Both the position numbers and the translations under genes were made by a program. The notes under the pieces were generated by a model. The model was not told the origin of the DNA. It saw only the letters and a list, made by a program, of their open reading frames with translations, and did no database searches. A stretch of DNA of 64,000 bases from JADLDB01 sp040755835 (GTDB lineage: Bacteria; Myxococcota; Myxococcia; Myxococcales; Myxococcaceae), in contig JBFMAB010000057.1 of NCBI GenBank assembly GCA_040755835.1, positions 67,367 to 131,366 on the forward strand, read 5' to 3'. Shown here in pieces: positions 7,736-16,024 of the stretch (the first letter of the stretch is position 1; each line of letters begins with the position of its first letter).

Positions 7736-10461
7736 GGGTCCAGCACCCCTTCCTGTCCGGCGATGCGCTTCAAGTCCCCCAGGGTGACGGACAGGCCGTA
7801 GTCGAACAGCTTGAAGCGCTTCGGAGTGCCGCCCCAGCGCACAATGGTGGCCTCGATGTCCTCGCACACCGGGCAGACGCCGATCTCGAGGAAGACGGCG
7901 ATGCGCCCGGACAGGAACTCGAGCTTGAGCTCCGCGCCCAATTCGAAGCGCGCGTCGATGACCTGCGTCGCCGGGTCCGGGCCGATGCTCAGGTTCCCCT
8001 GGAACGGCACGCCCACCGAGATGATGGTGAGGTAGCCCTTCACGCCCGCGCGGGCCACCAGCGCCTCGACGGCCGCGTAGGCCGAGCCCTGCAGGCCCAT
8101 GACGGGCTGAATGGAGGCGCCCACGCCGATGCGCGCCGCCTTGCAGGGCACGGGCGGGTTCGCGTTGGGCATCGCCGGCGTCAGCTGCCGCTGGCTGCCC
8201 AGCTGGAAGAGGTACCCCGCGAAGCCCGAGATGGCGCCGCCCACCTTGATGGTGATGAAACCAATCTGGATGTAGGCGTGGCCCTCGACGAAGGTGTGCG
8301 TCGTCAGCTCCGAGTCCTGGTACGCCGGCTTGCCGATGGGCTCGTCGATGGTCCACGACTTGCCCAGCACCTTGATGTCCAGATTCGATTCGATGCGCTG
8401 CGTATCGGCTTCCAGCGAAGCCTCCAGCACCGGAATCTCCGCGCCGATGGCGCGCGCGTCGACGCGGAAGCTGCCGTTGGCGCGCGTCTCGAGCACGCAC
8501 TCGTCGGCGTTGTCGACCTCTTCCAGTGCGAAGCCAGCCGAGTAGCTGAGCTTCGCGCCGAACCAGTCGTTGCCTTTGCGGAAGCTGTCGCCTTCGGTGC
8601 GCGACAGGCGCAGGGGGTGGCGGCCCATGCCGTCGGGCTTGCGCGACAACAGCGGCCCCACGTCCTCGCCCAGCACGTTCAGGTACTCGTCCAGGCGCTG
8701 GAAGTAGAGCTCGGCGCGCGAGGGGCTCTGCGTGTAGCTCTGCGCGGGGTAGTTGACGCCCGCGTCCTTCGAGTTGGTGTACACGAAGGCCCGGTTCTCG
8801 AGCTGCGTGAAGCTGTCCACCGCTTCCAGGCAGCGGTTCAGCGCCTCTTCCTGCTCGGCGGCGAAGAGGCCGAGCAGGCGCGAGCTGAAGAGCGCGGGGG
8901 ACCAGTCGCAGGGCGCGGGGCCCGAGGTGGACAGGGACAGGCAGCCGTCGGTGCGGGCCTTCTTCAATTCGTCTTCAATCTGCTTGTCGATGGCCTCGAG
9001 CCGGTACGCGAGGCAGATGAGCTGGTTGATGGAAGGCACGCCGCCGTCGAGGTGGGACGTGGCCGTCGCGCAGGCCTGCTCCACCTTCGGGATGATGGAG
9101 GCCACCTGCGCGGGCGTCTGCGACTGCTTCACCAGCTTTGACGGATCCTGCACGAGCGGGTTCTGGTAGCTGGCGAAGGCGACGATGGGAGCATTCAGGC
9201 TCGAGCCCGGGTGTTGGTTGAGGCCGCTCGTCACGTCGAAGCCCTGCGTGGCCGAGAACTGCGCCGCCGTCGGGTCCGGGTTCCAGAAGGGGTCGCGGAA
9301 CCAGGCCCCGGCGAACTCGTTCCCGACCGCCTTCGGCATGTCCGTCTTGCGGCTGACGCTGGCGGCGATGGCGCTGGCGATGTCCTGCCGCAGCGCGAGC
9401 AGCTTCAGGAACTCGGCCTTGCGCTGGTCGTACAGGTACAGCTGCTCGTCCAGAATGCCCTGGTTGCGCAGATTCATGCCGCCGTGCCAGGCGAAGGACT
9501 CCTGATAGAACGTGCCGCCGTCGGCGATGACGGGTGTGAGCGTCGCGTCCTGGAAGACGAGCCCCTCCAGCTTCAGCTCGCGGCTCAGGTGCTTCATGCG
9601 AATGGTGGGGGGGACCAGGCCCAGGTTGTCGACGATGACCTGGTCTTCGCCCGTGGGGTTCGCCTCGAAGATGACCTTCGAGTCCCCCGCGGACAGGGGC
9701 ACGCGGAAGTAGTCATTCTTCGGCATCGGGTCCTCGAAGGGCACCACCAGGCCCGACGGCGTGACGCCGTCGCGCTGGTACAGGGTGCCGTCGACGATGT
9801 GGCGCGTGCCAATGGCCCAGCGGGGCGCGCTGGGGCCCGGAGCGTAGGCGATGTCGACCACCCTGCGGGGCTCGCGCGCCGCCCGCGCCGCGATGACGCG
9901 GTCGACGAAGGACCGGTAGTCGTAGAACTTCTCGTGCACGTACTCGCGGCACGACGCGACGGCCTCGCCGTTGTCTTCCCACGGTTTGCGCTTGAGCAGC
10001 AGCAGCGCGGGGTTGTACGTCGGGGCGCCGCCGAAGGACGGCGTGGAGTACTTCTCGAGCTCTCCGTCGAGTTGGAAGGCGTTGGGCCCGTCGATGACGT
10101 ACTTCACCGTGCCCCCGTCGGGCGCGCGGGTATTCTCGGGAAACTGCCGCACGTCCTTGATGGAGGCGTCGGGCTCGTTCCACCCCTTGGGGCCGAACGT
10201 CTTCGCGGTGAGCGCCGGCTGCGTCGGGTATTGCGACGCCTCGCTGCGCACCGACTGGTCGTAGAGCAGGTTGCAGGCCGCACCCAGGTCCGACTTCGCC
10301 TGGTCGACGAAGTACCTGTCGCACGGCGTTTTCGGGTTGGCGCACTGGGCGCCCGTGGGTGGAGGGCAGGCGGCCGGGTCCTCGACGATGGGAATGTCGG
10401 GCGGGCCGCACGTCGCCCCCAGGGCCATCAGGCCCACCAGCAGCACCCACAGTTGACGCAT
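7732..10461 (-). CDS. Large exported lipoprotein of unknown function, first gene of operon
   Basis: A 909-residue protein. ATG at 10461 was chosen because it opens a signal (MRQLWVLLVGLMALGATCG, lipobox GATC) and is preceded at five bases by a GGGGGG ribosome site. The mature protein has scattered cysteines at the N-terminus (CPPPTGAQCANPKTPCDRYF), a long alpha/beta middle, and a beta-rich last third (about 690-909) with alternating hydrophobic strands such as YIQIGFITIKVGGAISGF, suggesting a sandwich or barrel. I recognise no family. Its stop overlaps the next start (GTGA), so the three genes are probably translated together. The start region lies inside an RNA stem described separately. Confidence 0.85.
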   Translation of the reverse strand: MRQLWVLLVGLMALGATCGPPDIPIVEDPAACPPPTGAQCANPKTPCDRYFVDQAKSDLGAACNLLYDQSVRSEASQYPTQPALTAKTFGPKGWNEPDASIKDVRQFPENTRAPDGGTVKYVIDGPNAFQLDGELEKYSTPSFGGAPTYNPALLLLKRKPWEDNGEAVASCREYVHEKFYDYRSFVDRVIAARAAREPRRVVDIAYAPGPSAPRWAIGTRHIVDGTLYQRDGVTPSGLVVPFEDPMPKNDYFRVPLSAGDSKVIFEANPTGEDQVIVDNLGLVPPTIRMKHLSRELKLEGLVFQDATLTPVIADGGTFYQESFAWHGGMNLRNQGILDEQLYLYDQRKAEFLKLLALRQDIASAIAASVSRKTDMPKAVGNEFAGAWFRDPFWNPDPTAAQFSATQGFDVTSGLNQHPGSSLNAPIVAFASYQNPLVQDPSKLVKQSQTPAQVASIIPKVEQACATATSHLDGGVPSINQLICLAYRLEAIDKQIEDELKKARTDGCLSLSTSGPAPCDWSPALFSSRLLGLFAAEQEEALNRCLEAVDSFTQLENRAFVYTNSKDAGVNYPAQSYTQSPSRAELYFQRLDEYLNVLGEDVGPLLSRKPDGMGRHPLRLSRTEGDSFRKGNDWFGAKLSYSAGFALEEVDNADECVLETRANGSFRVDARAIGAEIPVLEASLEADTQRIESNLDIKVLGKSWTIDEPIGKPAYQDSELTTHTFVEGHAYIQIGFITIKVGGAISGFAGYLFQLGSQRQLTPAMPNANPPVPCKAARIGVGASIQPVMGLQGSAYAAVEALVARAGVKGYLTIISVGVPFQGNLSIGPDPATQVIDARFELGAELKLEFLSGRIAVFLEIGVCPVCEDIEATIVRWGGTPKRFKLFDYGLSVTLGDLKRIAGQEGVLDP

Positions 10462-10560
10462 CGACGCCCCCCAGCGCAAGAAACATCGAGACTTGCATTC
10501 CTGCGGGGAACCCACAAGGGTGATGTTGTGGGGGTGGGCTTCGATTCTGCGCTGGGGGGC
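10461..10560 (-). promoter_or_regulatory. Leader RNA stem predicted to sequester the operon's ribosome site
   Basis: On the minus strand, the sequence at 10560-10548 is a perfect 13-base inverted match to 10478-10466. The 3' arm contains the GGGGGG Shine-Dalgarno sequence five bases before the ATG at 10461. Inside the loop a second perfect 7-bp hairpin (10532-10526 with 10517-10511) forms, and the arms can be extended imperfectly. If transcribed, the ribosome site would be paired and hidden. This is seen directly as base complementarity; a regulatory function (thermosensor, ligand or protein switch) is inference. Confidence 0.55.
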
Positions 10561-10570
10561 CGGGCGCACG

Positions 10571-10684
10571 AGGAAGTCGCTCAGCCACGCCGCTCGCGGG
10601 CGCTCCGGCCCCCGGCTCGCGGCCCAGGCGACGTCGAGCGCGGCGCGGGGGCTCGGGAAACACGTCTTCCACGTCGCCAGGCAC
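10571..10684 (-). pseudogene. Decayed copy of the GH3 gene 5' end
   Basis: Read from a GTG at 10684, the minus strand begins MPGDVEDVFPEPPRRA, against MSDDVDTLIPEPPRRA of the intact GH3 protein encoded at 1967-3568. After a frameshift it continues ALDVAWAASRGPERPRAAWL, against NVAWAASR...APERAQAAWL. At the DNA level the two differ by a 14-base deletion (the frameshift) and a 36-base deletion between short CGGCTCGC repeats. Homology ends near 10571. The remaining GH3 coding sequence is absent, so this is a dead fragment. Confidence 0.75.
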
Positions 10685-10910
10685 TTTCGCGCCCCGTCAC
10701 CGGCCGCGTCCACTTCCCCGGCCTGCCGAGGCTTCTTCGCCGAGCGAGCGCCGTGCGGTGTGCGGCGCCGGACGGACCGGCGCCGGCCGGGCCGGGCCTG
10801 ACGAAACGTCCCACGACGCGCGCTGGCGCGGCGGGCCTCGGCGCGCTGGCGCGGGGGGCACCACGCACCTATGCTGCCTTCCTCTGTCTCTCTTTCTCCG
10901 CGAGGGGTAC

Positions 10911-11588
10911 ATGCCGACTCCACTCCACCGCACCCACGGAACAGGCGTTCGCACGGACTACCCCCGGGGCCGAGCGCCGAAGCAGGACGTGGCCGAGCCG
11001 CAGTCCGCGCCCAGGACGAGCGCCCTGCGCGCCGCCTTCGACGCCGCGGTGAGGAAGGGGGCGCTCAAGGACGTGTCGCCGGCCGAGGCGAAGGCCTTGG
11101 AGAAGGCCTTCAACGCCGCGGGGGCGAAGACGGAGGACCTCTCCGGGGGGCGCGTCGGTGCCTCCATCCGAGGGATGGTGGTGGACGGTGAGCTGTTCGT
11201 CCGCACGAAGGCCGTGCGCCCGGGCGCCGCGCCGAAGTGGGCCTCCGCCGGCGCGCTGGGACACGCTCCTCAGCCGAAGACAGACGAGGTGAAGCCCGGG
11301 GGTGGTTGGAGCCCGAAGCCGAAGTCTCTGGAAGCGCGGGTGCAGAAGGCGGTCGCCCAGCGCCTGAATCTGCTGTCGAACCCGGCCTTCCAGCTGAAGG
11401 CGTCCGAGGTGGCCGAGTTGAAGCGAAGCGTCGCGAAGGGAGAGGTGCAGACAATCAGCGCGACACCGAAGGGCCTCGTGGGAGTCGGCCTGACGGGCTA
11501 CGTCGCCGGAGACATGCTCATCGTCGAGAAGCGCGCGGTGCGGCCAGGCGCGGCATCCACCTTCCACCTGCTGGGCCCGCTGGACTGA
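10911..11588 (+). CDS. Two-module protein of unknown function
   Basis: A 225-residue protein; ATG at 10911 follows a GAGGGG ribosome site by about three bases. There is no signal peptide. It consists of two related halves. Module 1 (about 25-115) ends in a strand pattern VVDGELFVRTKAVRPGAAPK, and module 2 (about 145-225) ends in VAGDMLIVEKRAVRPGAAST. Each is preceded by a helix (SPAEAKALEKAFNA; ASEVAELKRSV), a Gly-rich turn and a short hydrophobic strand. The spacer between the halves is Pro/Lys-rich. This looks like an internal duplication of a small alpha/beta module of about 70 residues. No family or function is recognised; cytoplasmic location is likely. It stands alone between a minus-strand operon and a convergent gene. 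Confidence 0.75.
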   Translation: MPTPLHRTHGTGVRTDYPRGRAPKQDVAEPQSAPRTSALRAAFDAAVRKGALKDVSPAEAKALEKAFNAAGAKTEDLSGGRVGASIRGMVVDGELFVRTKAVRPGAAPKWASAGALGHAPQPKTDEVKPGGGWSPKPKSLEARVQKAVAQRLNLLSNPAFQLKASEVAELKRSVAKGEVQTISATPKGLVGVGLTGYVAGDMLIVEKRAVRPGAASTFHLLGPLD

Positions 11589-11666
11589 GGTCCGGCCGCT
11601 GGCAGAAGCCCGTCGAGGCGCCCGCCGGGCGTCCAGGTCTCACCGGGCCGCGCCGGGCGCCTTCAT

Positions 11667-12431
11667 TCACAGGAAGATGCGCGTCGTCTTCTCCACGAAG
11701 GCGTCGTCGGCCCGCGCGAGGCAGCACAGCTCCTCGCCTTCGGCCCAGCGCGGGTTCCGCGCGAGGAAGAAGGCCACGTCGGGGTCCGTCAACAGGCGCT
11801 CGGGCACGTCGGCCAGCGCCGCGGTCAGCCGCGCCGGGTCTCCGTCGAAGCGCAGCGTCCCCGTCTCCGGCCGCCACGCGTCGCCGAACTTCGCGCGGCA
11901 CAACCTGTTCATGAGCGAGGCCACGTCCGCCGGCGTCTGCGCGTCGTGCCGCGGGAAATGGTTGGGGAAGTAGCGCGAGAGCAAGAGGTACGTCCGGTAG
12001 CCCTTGGTGATGAGGAACCAGAACACCTCGACGCCCGGGCGCTTGAGCCGCTGCGCCAGGAGGTACCAGATGAAGGCGCGCTGCAGCGCCGTCTGGCCCC
12101 AGAAGCCCGGCGCGACGATGGTGTCGCCCGAGAAGACGACGCAGGCCCCGCGCTCCTCCAGCACCAGCAGCGTGGAGAAGCCTTGTACGCGCCGCTCCGC
12201 GTCCTTCAGCACCACCACGTGGTGCTTCTCCGAGAGGTCCCTCTCGAAGTCCGCCCGCCGCGCGCCGTCGTAGCCCGCGGCGTACAGCGTCCACATCGCC
12301 TCGCGTTCGGCCGCCGTCAGCGACGCCACCCGCCGCACGCGCGGCGTCAGCCCGCGCCCCGGCCGGAAGAAGCGCCGGTTCCGCACCAGGGGCCACGTCA
12401 CCGTCCGGTGAGTGTGCTGCCGCGACGTCAC
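11667..12431 (-). CDS. GNAT-like acetyltransferase-fold protein
   Basis: The 254-residue protein has a strand order reminiscent of GNAT acetyltransferases: a helical N-terminus (LTAAEREAMWTLYAAGYDG), strand VVVLKD, strand RVQGFSTLLVLE, strand CVVFSGDTIVAPGFWG, then a long helix LQRAFIWYLLAQRL and strand VEVFWFLITKGY. The acetyl-CoA pyrophosphate loop (Q/RxxGxG/A) is not clear: the equivalent is FWGQTALQ. Substrate and activity are therefore uncertain. The ATG at 12431 is used; another start further in is possible. The gene is convergent with the two-module protein gene, with a 78-bp gap holding a GC-rich hairpin (CGCCC-GCC-GGGCG) but no T-run. Confidence 0.65.
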   Translation of the reverse strand: MTSRQHTHRTVTWPLVRNRRFFRPGRGLTPRVRRVASLTAAEREAMWTLYAAGYDGARRADFERDLSEKHHVVVLKDAERRVQGFSTLLVLEERGACVVFSGDTIVAPGFWGQTALQRAFIWYLLAQRLKRPGVEVFWFLITKGYRTYLLLSRYFPNHFPRHDAQTPADVASLMNRLCRAKFGDAWRPETGTLRFDGDPARLTAALADVPERLLTDPDVAFFLARNPRWAEGEELCCLARADDAFVEKTTRIFL

Positions 12432-12551
12432 GGGCGCGCACCATACCCCTTCGCCGCGCCGCGCGACGCCGTACAGCCCGGCCGGAAATCGACGTCACCG
12501 ACGATTGCCAGCCGCCCCGGCCGCGGCGCCTGCGCTACCCTCCGAGGCGTC

Positions 12552-13760
12552 GTGTTCGGCAATCGTCGCTTCGCGCGGTACCCGGCCAACCTGCGCCTCC
12601 GTCTTCAGCTCCCCGGTGGCGAGCTGGAGACGACGACGGAGGACGTTTCGCTCGCGGGCTTCAGCGCGCCGTGTCCGACGCTGCCCGAGGTCGGCACCAC
12701 CTTCGGCTTCGTCGTGTACCTGCCCGACGGTCACCCGGTGTCCGGCAGCGCCAGTGCGATGCGCGTCTCACCCGACGGGCTGGCCGGCTTCTCGTGCGAG
12801 TTTTCTCCCACGGAGCTGCCCGCCTGGGAGGCCTTCGTCGCGCAGGAGCAGGACTCCGGCGGCCTGTGGCGGATGATCGCCCGCTACGCGCGCAGCGAGG
12901 GCGACGACGCAGAGGCCGCGCGCTCGGTGCTGGAGAAGGGGCGCTTCGGCTTCCTCTTCAAGCGCATCGGCGGCGAAAAGAAGGACGAGGCGCCCGAGCC
13001 CACCTCGGTGCGCCTGCACATGGTGGGTGAGAATGGCGAGGCGTACCGCATCGCCTTCGAGAAGCACCCCAGCGAGCCGCCCGAGGCGTCGGCCTTCGCG
13101 AGCGCCGCGCCGAAGGTGCTCGAGCTGGCGAAGCGCACGGTGTCGCGCATCCTCACCCAGGACGTGTTCCTCAAGCGCTCGCCGCACGCGAAGGTGCAGC
13201 CGGTGCGCCTCGTGGAGATGGTGAAGGGCGGCTACGGCTACGTCGTGCAGCACCCCGGCGGGAAGCCCGGCCTCATGGGCCTGCACGGCAGCGAGCTCAT
13301 CGCGGTGGAGGTGGACGGCAAGCCCGTCTTTCCATTCCTCGACGCCGCGGACCTCGAGCGCATCGCGTGCGACACGTTCCGCCGGCTGCCGGAGGAGGCG
13401 GCGCGCGCGGCCGAACCCGCCGGGACGGTGGTGAAGCAGGAGCGCTTCTCGCCGGCCTACGCGCACAAGGTGGTGGACACCAAGGGCGCCGCGCGCACCA
13501 CGCAGGAGGACGTGCGGCGCCTGCTGGGCGCCAGCCAGCGTGTCCAGACGCGCACCTACGGCGAGCGCACGCTGAAGCTCTTCCCCGAGCTCTGGCTGGA
13601 GGTGGAGCGGCCCTCGGCGTGGCCCGGCGCGCTGCGCGGCTTCGCGATGGAGGACGGGCCGGCGCTGTGCGTCTTCGCCCTCGAAGGGAAGGGCGCGCCG
13701 CGCGTGGTGCGCCTCGAGGCGGGCGACCTGTTGTCCCTCATCCGCGCCCGCGAGGTGTGA
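12552..13760 (+). CDS. PilZ-domain protein
   Basis: A 402-residue protein with GTG start at 12552. The N-terminal 100 residues form a PilZ domain: RRFAR (RxxxR, residues 5-9) and DVSLAG (DxSxxG) near 38-43 are the c-di-GMP-binding motifs and are both intact. The remaining 300 residues, beginning after the acidic stretch EGDDAEAARSVLEKG, have no recognisable family; they contain a K/E-rich alpha/beta fold. A c-di-GMP effector role is expected from the motif, and in myxobacteria such proteins often bear on motility, pili or exopolysaccharide. No signal peptide or membrane helix. It diverges from the GNAT-like gene by about 120 bp. Confidence 0.85.
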   Translation: MFGNRRFARYPANLRLRLQLPGGELETTTEDVSLAGFSAPCPTLPEVGTTFGFVVYLPDGHPVSGSASAMRVSPDGLAGFSCEFSPTELPAWEAFVAQEQDSGGLWRMIARYARSEGDDAEAARSVLEKGRFGFLFKRIGGEKKDEAPEPTSVRLHMVGENGEAYRIAFEKHPSEPPEASAFASAAPKVLELAKRTVSRILTQDVFLKRSPHAKVQPVRLVEMVKGGYGYVVQHPGGKPGLMGLHGSELIAVEVDGKPVFPFLDAADLERIACDTFRRLPEEAARAAEPAGTVVKQERFSPAYAHKVVDTKGAARTTQEDVRRLLGASQRVQTRTYGERTLKLFPELWLEVERPSAWPGALRGFAMEDGPALCVFALEGKGAPRVVRLEAGDLLSLIRAREV

Positions 13761-13835
13761 GCCGCCGCATGACCGCGCGCACGCCGAGGGAGGACGTGGG
13801 TCCCGGCAGCCGTGCATGCCTTTTTGCGCGCGTGA

Positions 13836-13991
13836 CGCGAACTCGACCAGGCGCTCGACGCCGCCGAGCGCCGCGTCACGCAGGCGCAGGCGGCCTACGA
13901 CGAGGTGAACGCTCGCCTCTCGGAAGGTGCAGGGGCCTGGGCGCCCGGCTCGATGAATCGACGACGGTGGGGTTGCCCGGCGCCCCGGTGA
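13836..13991 (+). pseudogene. Coiled-coil coding remnant
   Basis: Between the PilZ gene and the radical-SAM gene, one plus-strand frame reads ELDQALDAAERRVTQAQAAY, then DEVNARLSEGAG, before degenerating to a TGA near 13989-13991. Third positions are nearly all G or C and the heptad pattern is that of a coiled coil. There is no start codon (a TGA lies immediately upstream at 13833-13835). It is best explained as the surviving piece of a deleted gene. The other parts of the 310-bp gap show nothing. Confidence 0.4.
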
Positions 13992-14070
13992 ATCGACGGC
14001 TCGGCGATGCAGAGCGACCGCTCGTCCGCGGCGCACACAGTCGCGGCGGCGGGCGTGCGTTCCTCGCCGC

Positions 14071-15615
14071 ATGCGCCTCCTCCTCCTGAATCCGCCGCAC
14101 ACCGCCATCGGCAGCCGCTGCGTACCGGACGATCGTCTCCCGCCGCTCGGCCTGCTCGCGCTCGGCGGCCCGCTGCTCGACGCCGGGCACCACGTCGAGC
14201 TGTTCGACGCGGACCTGGACGACGTTCCGCCCGACGCCATCGTCGACGAGGTGTACCGCCGCGCGCCCGACGCGGTCCTCATCGGCCACGCGGGCTCCAC
14301 CTCCGCGCACCCGACGGTGGTGGCGCTGGCGCGAGCGCTGAAGCAGCGGCTGCCGGCGCTCACGCTCGTCTACGGCGGCGTCTTCCCGACGTACCACTGG
14401 CGCGAAGCGCTCGAGGAGGCGCCGGAGGTGGACGTCATCGTCCGCGGCGAAGGCGAGGACACGGTCGTGAAGCTGTTCGCCGCGCTCGAGGCGGGCCGCC
14501 CGCTCGAGACGGTGCGCGGCCTCGCGTTTCGTCGCCTGGGCCTCCCGTTCGCCACGCCGGACGCCGAGCTCATTCGCGACCTCGACGCGTACCGCGTGGG
14601 CTGGGAGCTCATCGACTTCTCGCGGTACCACTACTGGGGCGGCAAGCGCGCGGTGGTGATGCAGTTCTCCCGCGGCTGTCCGCACCGGTGCAGCTACTGC
14701 GGGCAGCGCGGCTTCTGGACGCGCTGGCGCCACCGCGACCCGAAGGCCTTCGCGCGGGAGATTGCCTGGCTGCACCGCGAGCACGGCGTCGAGGTGGTGA
14801 ACCTGGCTGACGAGAACCCCACCTCGCAGCGGGCGGCGTGGAAGGCCCTGTGCGAGGCGCTCGTCGCGGAAGGGACTCCCGTCACGCTGGTCGGCTCGAC
14901 GCGCGCCGGCGACATCGTGCGCGACGCGGACCTGCTGCCGCTCTACAAGCGCGCCGGCGTCGCGCGCTTCCTGCTCGGCACCGAGTCGACGGACGAAGCG
15001 ACGCTGAAGCGCATCCAGAAGGGCGCCACCACCGCCATCGACAAGGAGGCGATTCGCCTCTTGCGCGCGCACGACATCCTCTCGCTCGCGACGTGGGTGG
15101 TCGGTTTCGAGGAGGAGCGGCCGCGCGACTACCTGCGCGGCTTTCGGCAACTCATCGACTACGACCCGGACCAGGTACAGCTCTTGTACGTCACGCCGCA
15201 CCGGTGGACGGGCTTCTTCACCGAGGCGCGCGGCCGCCGCGTCATCCAGCTCGACCGCCGGCGCTGGGACTACAAGCACCAGGTGCTCGCCACGCGGCAC
15301 CTGCGGCCGTGGCTCGTCATCACGCTGGTGAAGGCGATGGAGGTGGGCCTGCAGCTGCGCCCGAGGGCGCTGTGGCGTGTGCTGTGGCGGCGGGACAAGG
15401 CCATCCTCGACGCACAACGCTGGTACTACCGCGTGGGCCGGCGCGTGTGGTTCCACGAGTGGGCGAACTTCCTGTTCCGCGAGCGGCGCGTGGACGACGG
15501 GCCGACGGTGGAAGCGATGTGGGGTGCGCCGCAGCAGGCCGAGGAGGCGCCGATGGCCGTCACGCCGCGACGCCGTCCGGGGCCACGGCCGCCCGCAGAG
15601 GAGCACGCCGCGTAG
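14071..15615 (+). CDS. B12-binding-domain radical SAM protein, BchE-like
   Basis: The 514-residue protein has an N-terminal B12-binding Rossmann-type domain (about 1-150) and a radical SAM core whose [4Fe-4S] motif CPHRCSYC gives C203, C207 and C210 (CX3CX2C). The C-terminal part contains DPDQVQLLYVTPHRWT and WDYKHQVLATRHLRPW, which I recognise from the BchE family (anaerobic Mg-protoporphyrin IX monomethyl ester cyclase). The canonical DxHxxG cobalamin-ligand motif is not evident, as in BchE. No other bacteriochlorophyll gene lies in the window, so it may act on another substrate. The ATG at 14071 is clear. The gene stands alone, about 310 bp after the PilZ gene. The short Arg/Pro-rich tail is probably disordered. 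Confidence 0.82.
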   Translation: MRLLLLNPPHTAIGSRCVPDDRLPPLGLLALGGPLLDAGHHVELFDADLDDVPPDAIVDEVYRRAPDAVLIGHAGSTSAHPTVVALARALKQRLPALTLVYGGVFPTYHWREALEEAPEVDVIVRGEGEDTVVKLFAALEAGRPLETVRGLAFRRLGLPFATPDAELIRDLDAYRVGWELIDFSRYHYWGGKRAVVMQFSRGCPHRCSYCGQRGFWTRWRHRDPKAFAREIAWLHREHGVEVVNLADENPTSQRAAWKALCEALVAEGTPVTLVGSTRAGDIVRDADLLPLYKRAGVARFLLGTESTDEATLKRIQKGATTAIDKEAIRLLRAHDILSLATWVVGFEEERPRDYLRGFRQLIDYDPDQVQLLYVTPHRWTGFFTEARGRRVIQLDRRRWDYKHQVLATRHLRPWLVITLVKAMEVGLQLRPRALWRVLWRRDKAILDAQRWYYRVGRRVWFHEWANFLFRERRVDDGPTVEAMWGAPQQAEEAPMAVTPRRRPGPRPPAEEHAA

Positions 15616-15983
15616 CGCGAGGCGACGTCGCCGCGGCCGCTCAGCGGGGGCGGACCGGGTCATCGACCGCGCTCGGCCCCTGCGGCGCTCGCCGAGCGGC
15701 AGCGGCGTCGCGTCGTGCGCGGCGAGGCCCTTTCGCCAGCTCGGGCGGCTGCGCGTCTTCGTTCCCGGCTGGAGCCAGGCTGGCCGCGTTCCCGCGATTC
15801 ACCCGCTGGGGCGCCGGCCGCGGTGGATCGCCGCGGAGGCCGATGTTCCGGCCTGGGCACCGCCGTTCAGCGGGGGCGATGTCGATTTTTCGATCACACG
15901 CGCCGCGCAACCTCGCGAAGCGATCGCGCGTTTTCCGCCAGCGTGGATCAGACGAAAAAGAGGGGGTTGCGGCCGTCGTCAGG
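15616..15983. other. Gap after the radical SAM gene
   Basis: No coding frame is supported. A small hairpin (CGCGA-AGCGA-TCGCG, near 15921-15935) is followed by a short T-run (CGTTTTCC) and could end transcription of the radical SAM gene. GC content drops near 15880-15900. Two short direct copies of CAGCGGGGGCG occur near 15642 and 15868. Confidence 0.3.
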
Positions 15984-16008
15984 CGTGAGAAATCTTTGGT
16001 GTCTCACG
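15984..16008. promoter_or_regulatory. Inverted repeat before the zinc-ribbon gene
   Basis: CGTGAGA (15984-15990) and TCTCACG (16002-16008) form a perfect 7-bp inverted repeat around an 11-base centre, in a locally AT-richer stretch. It ends just before the ribosome site (GAGG at 16010-16013) of the zinc-ribbon gene. It could be an operator for a dimeric repressor or an RNA hairpin next to the ribosome site; nothing in the sequence chooses between them. Confidence 0.4.
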
Positions 16009-16024
16009 TGAGGTGAACACGACC

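Noticed and set aside
14071..15615. Start of a bacteriochlorophyll gene cluster
   Set aside because: No other bch, puf or acsF-like gene is present in the window.
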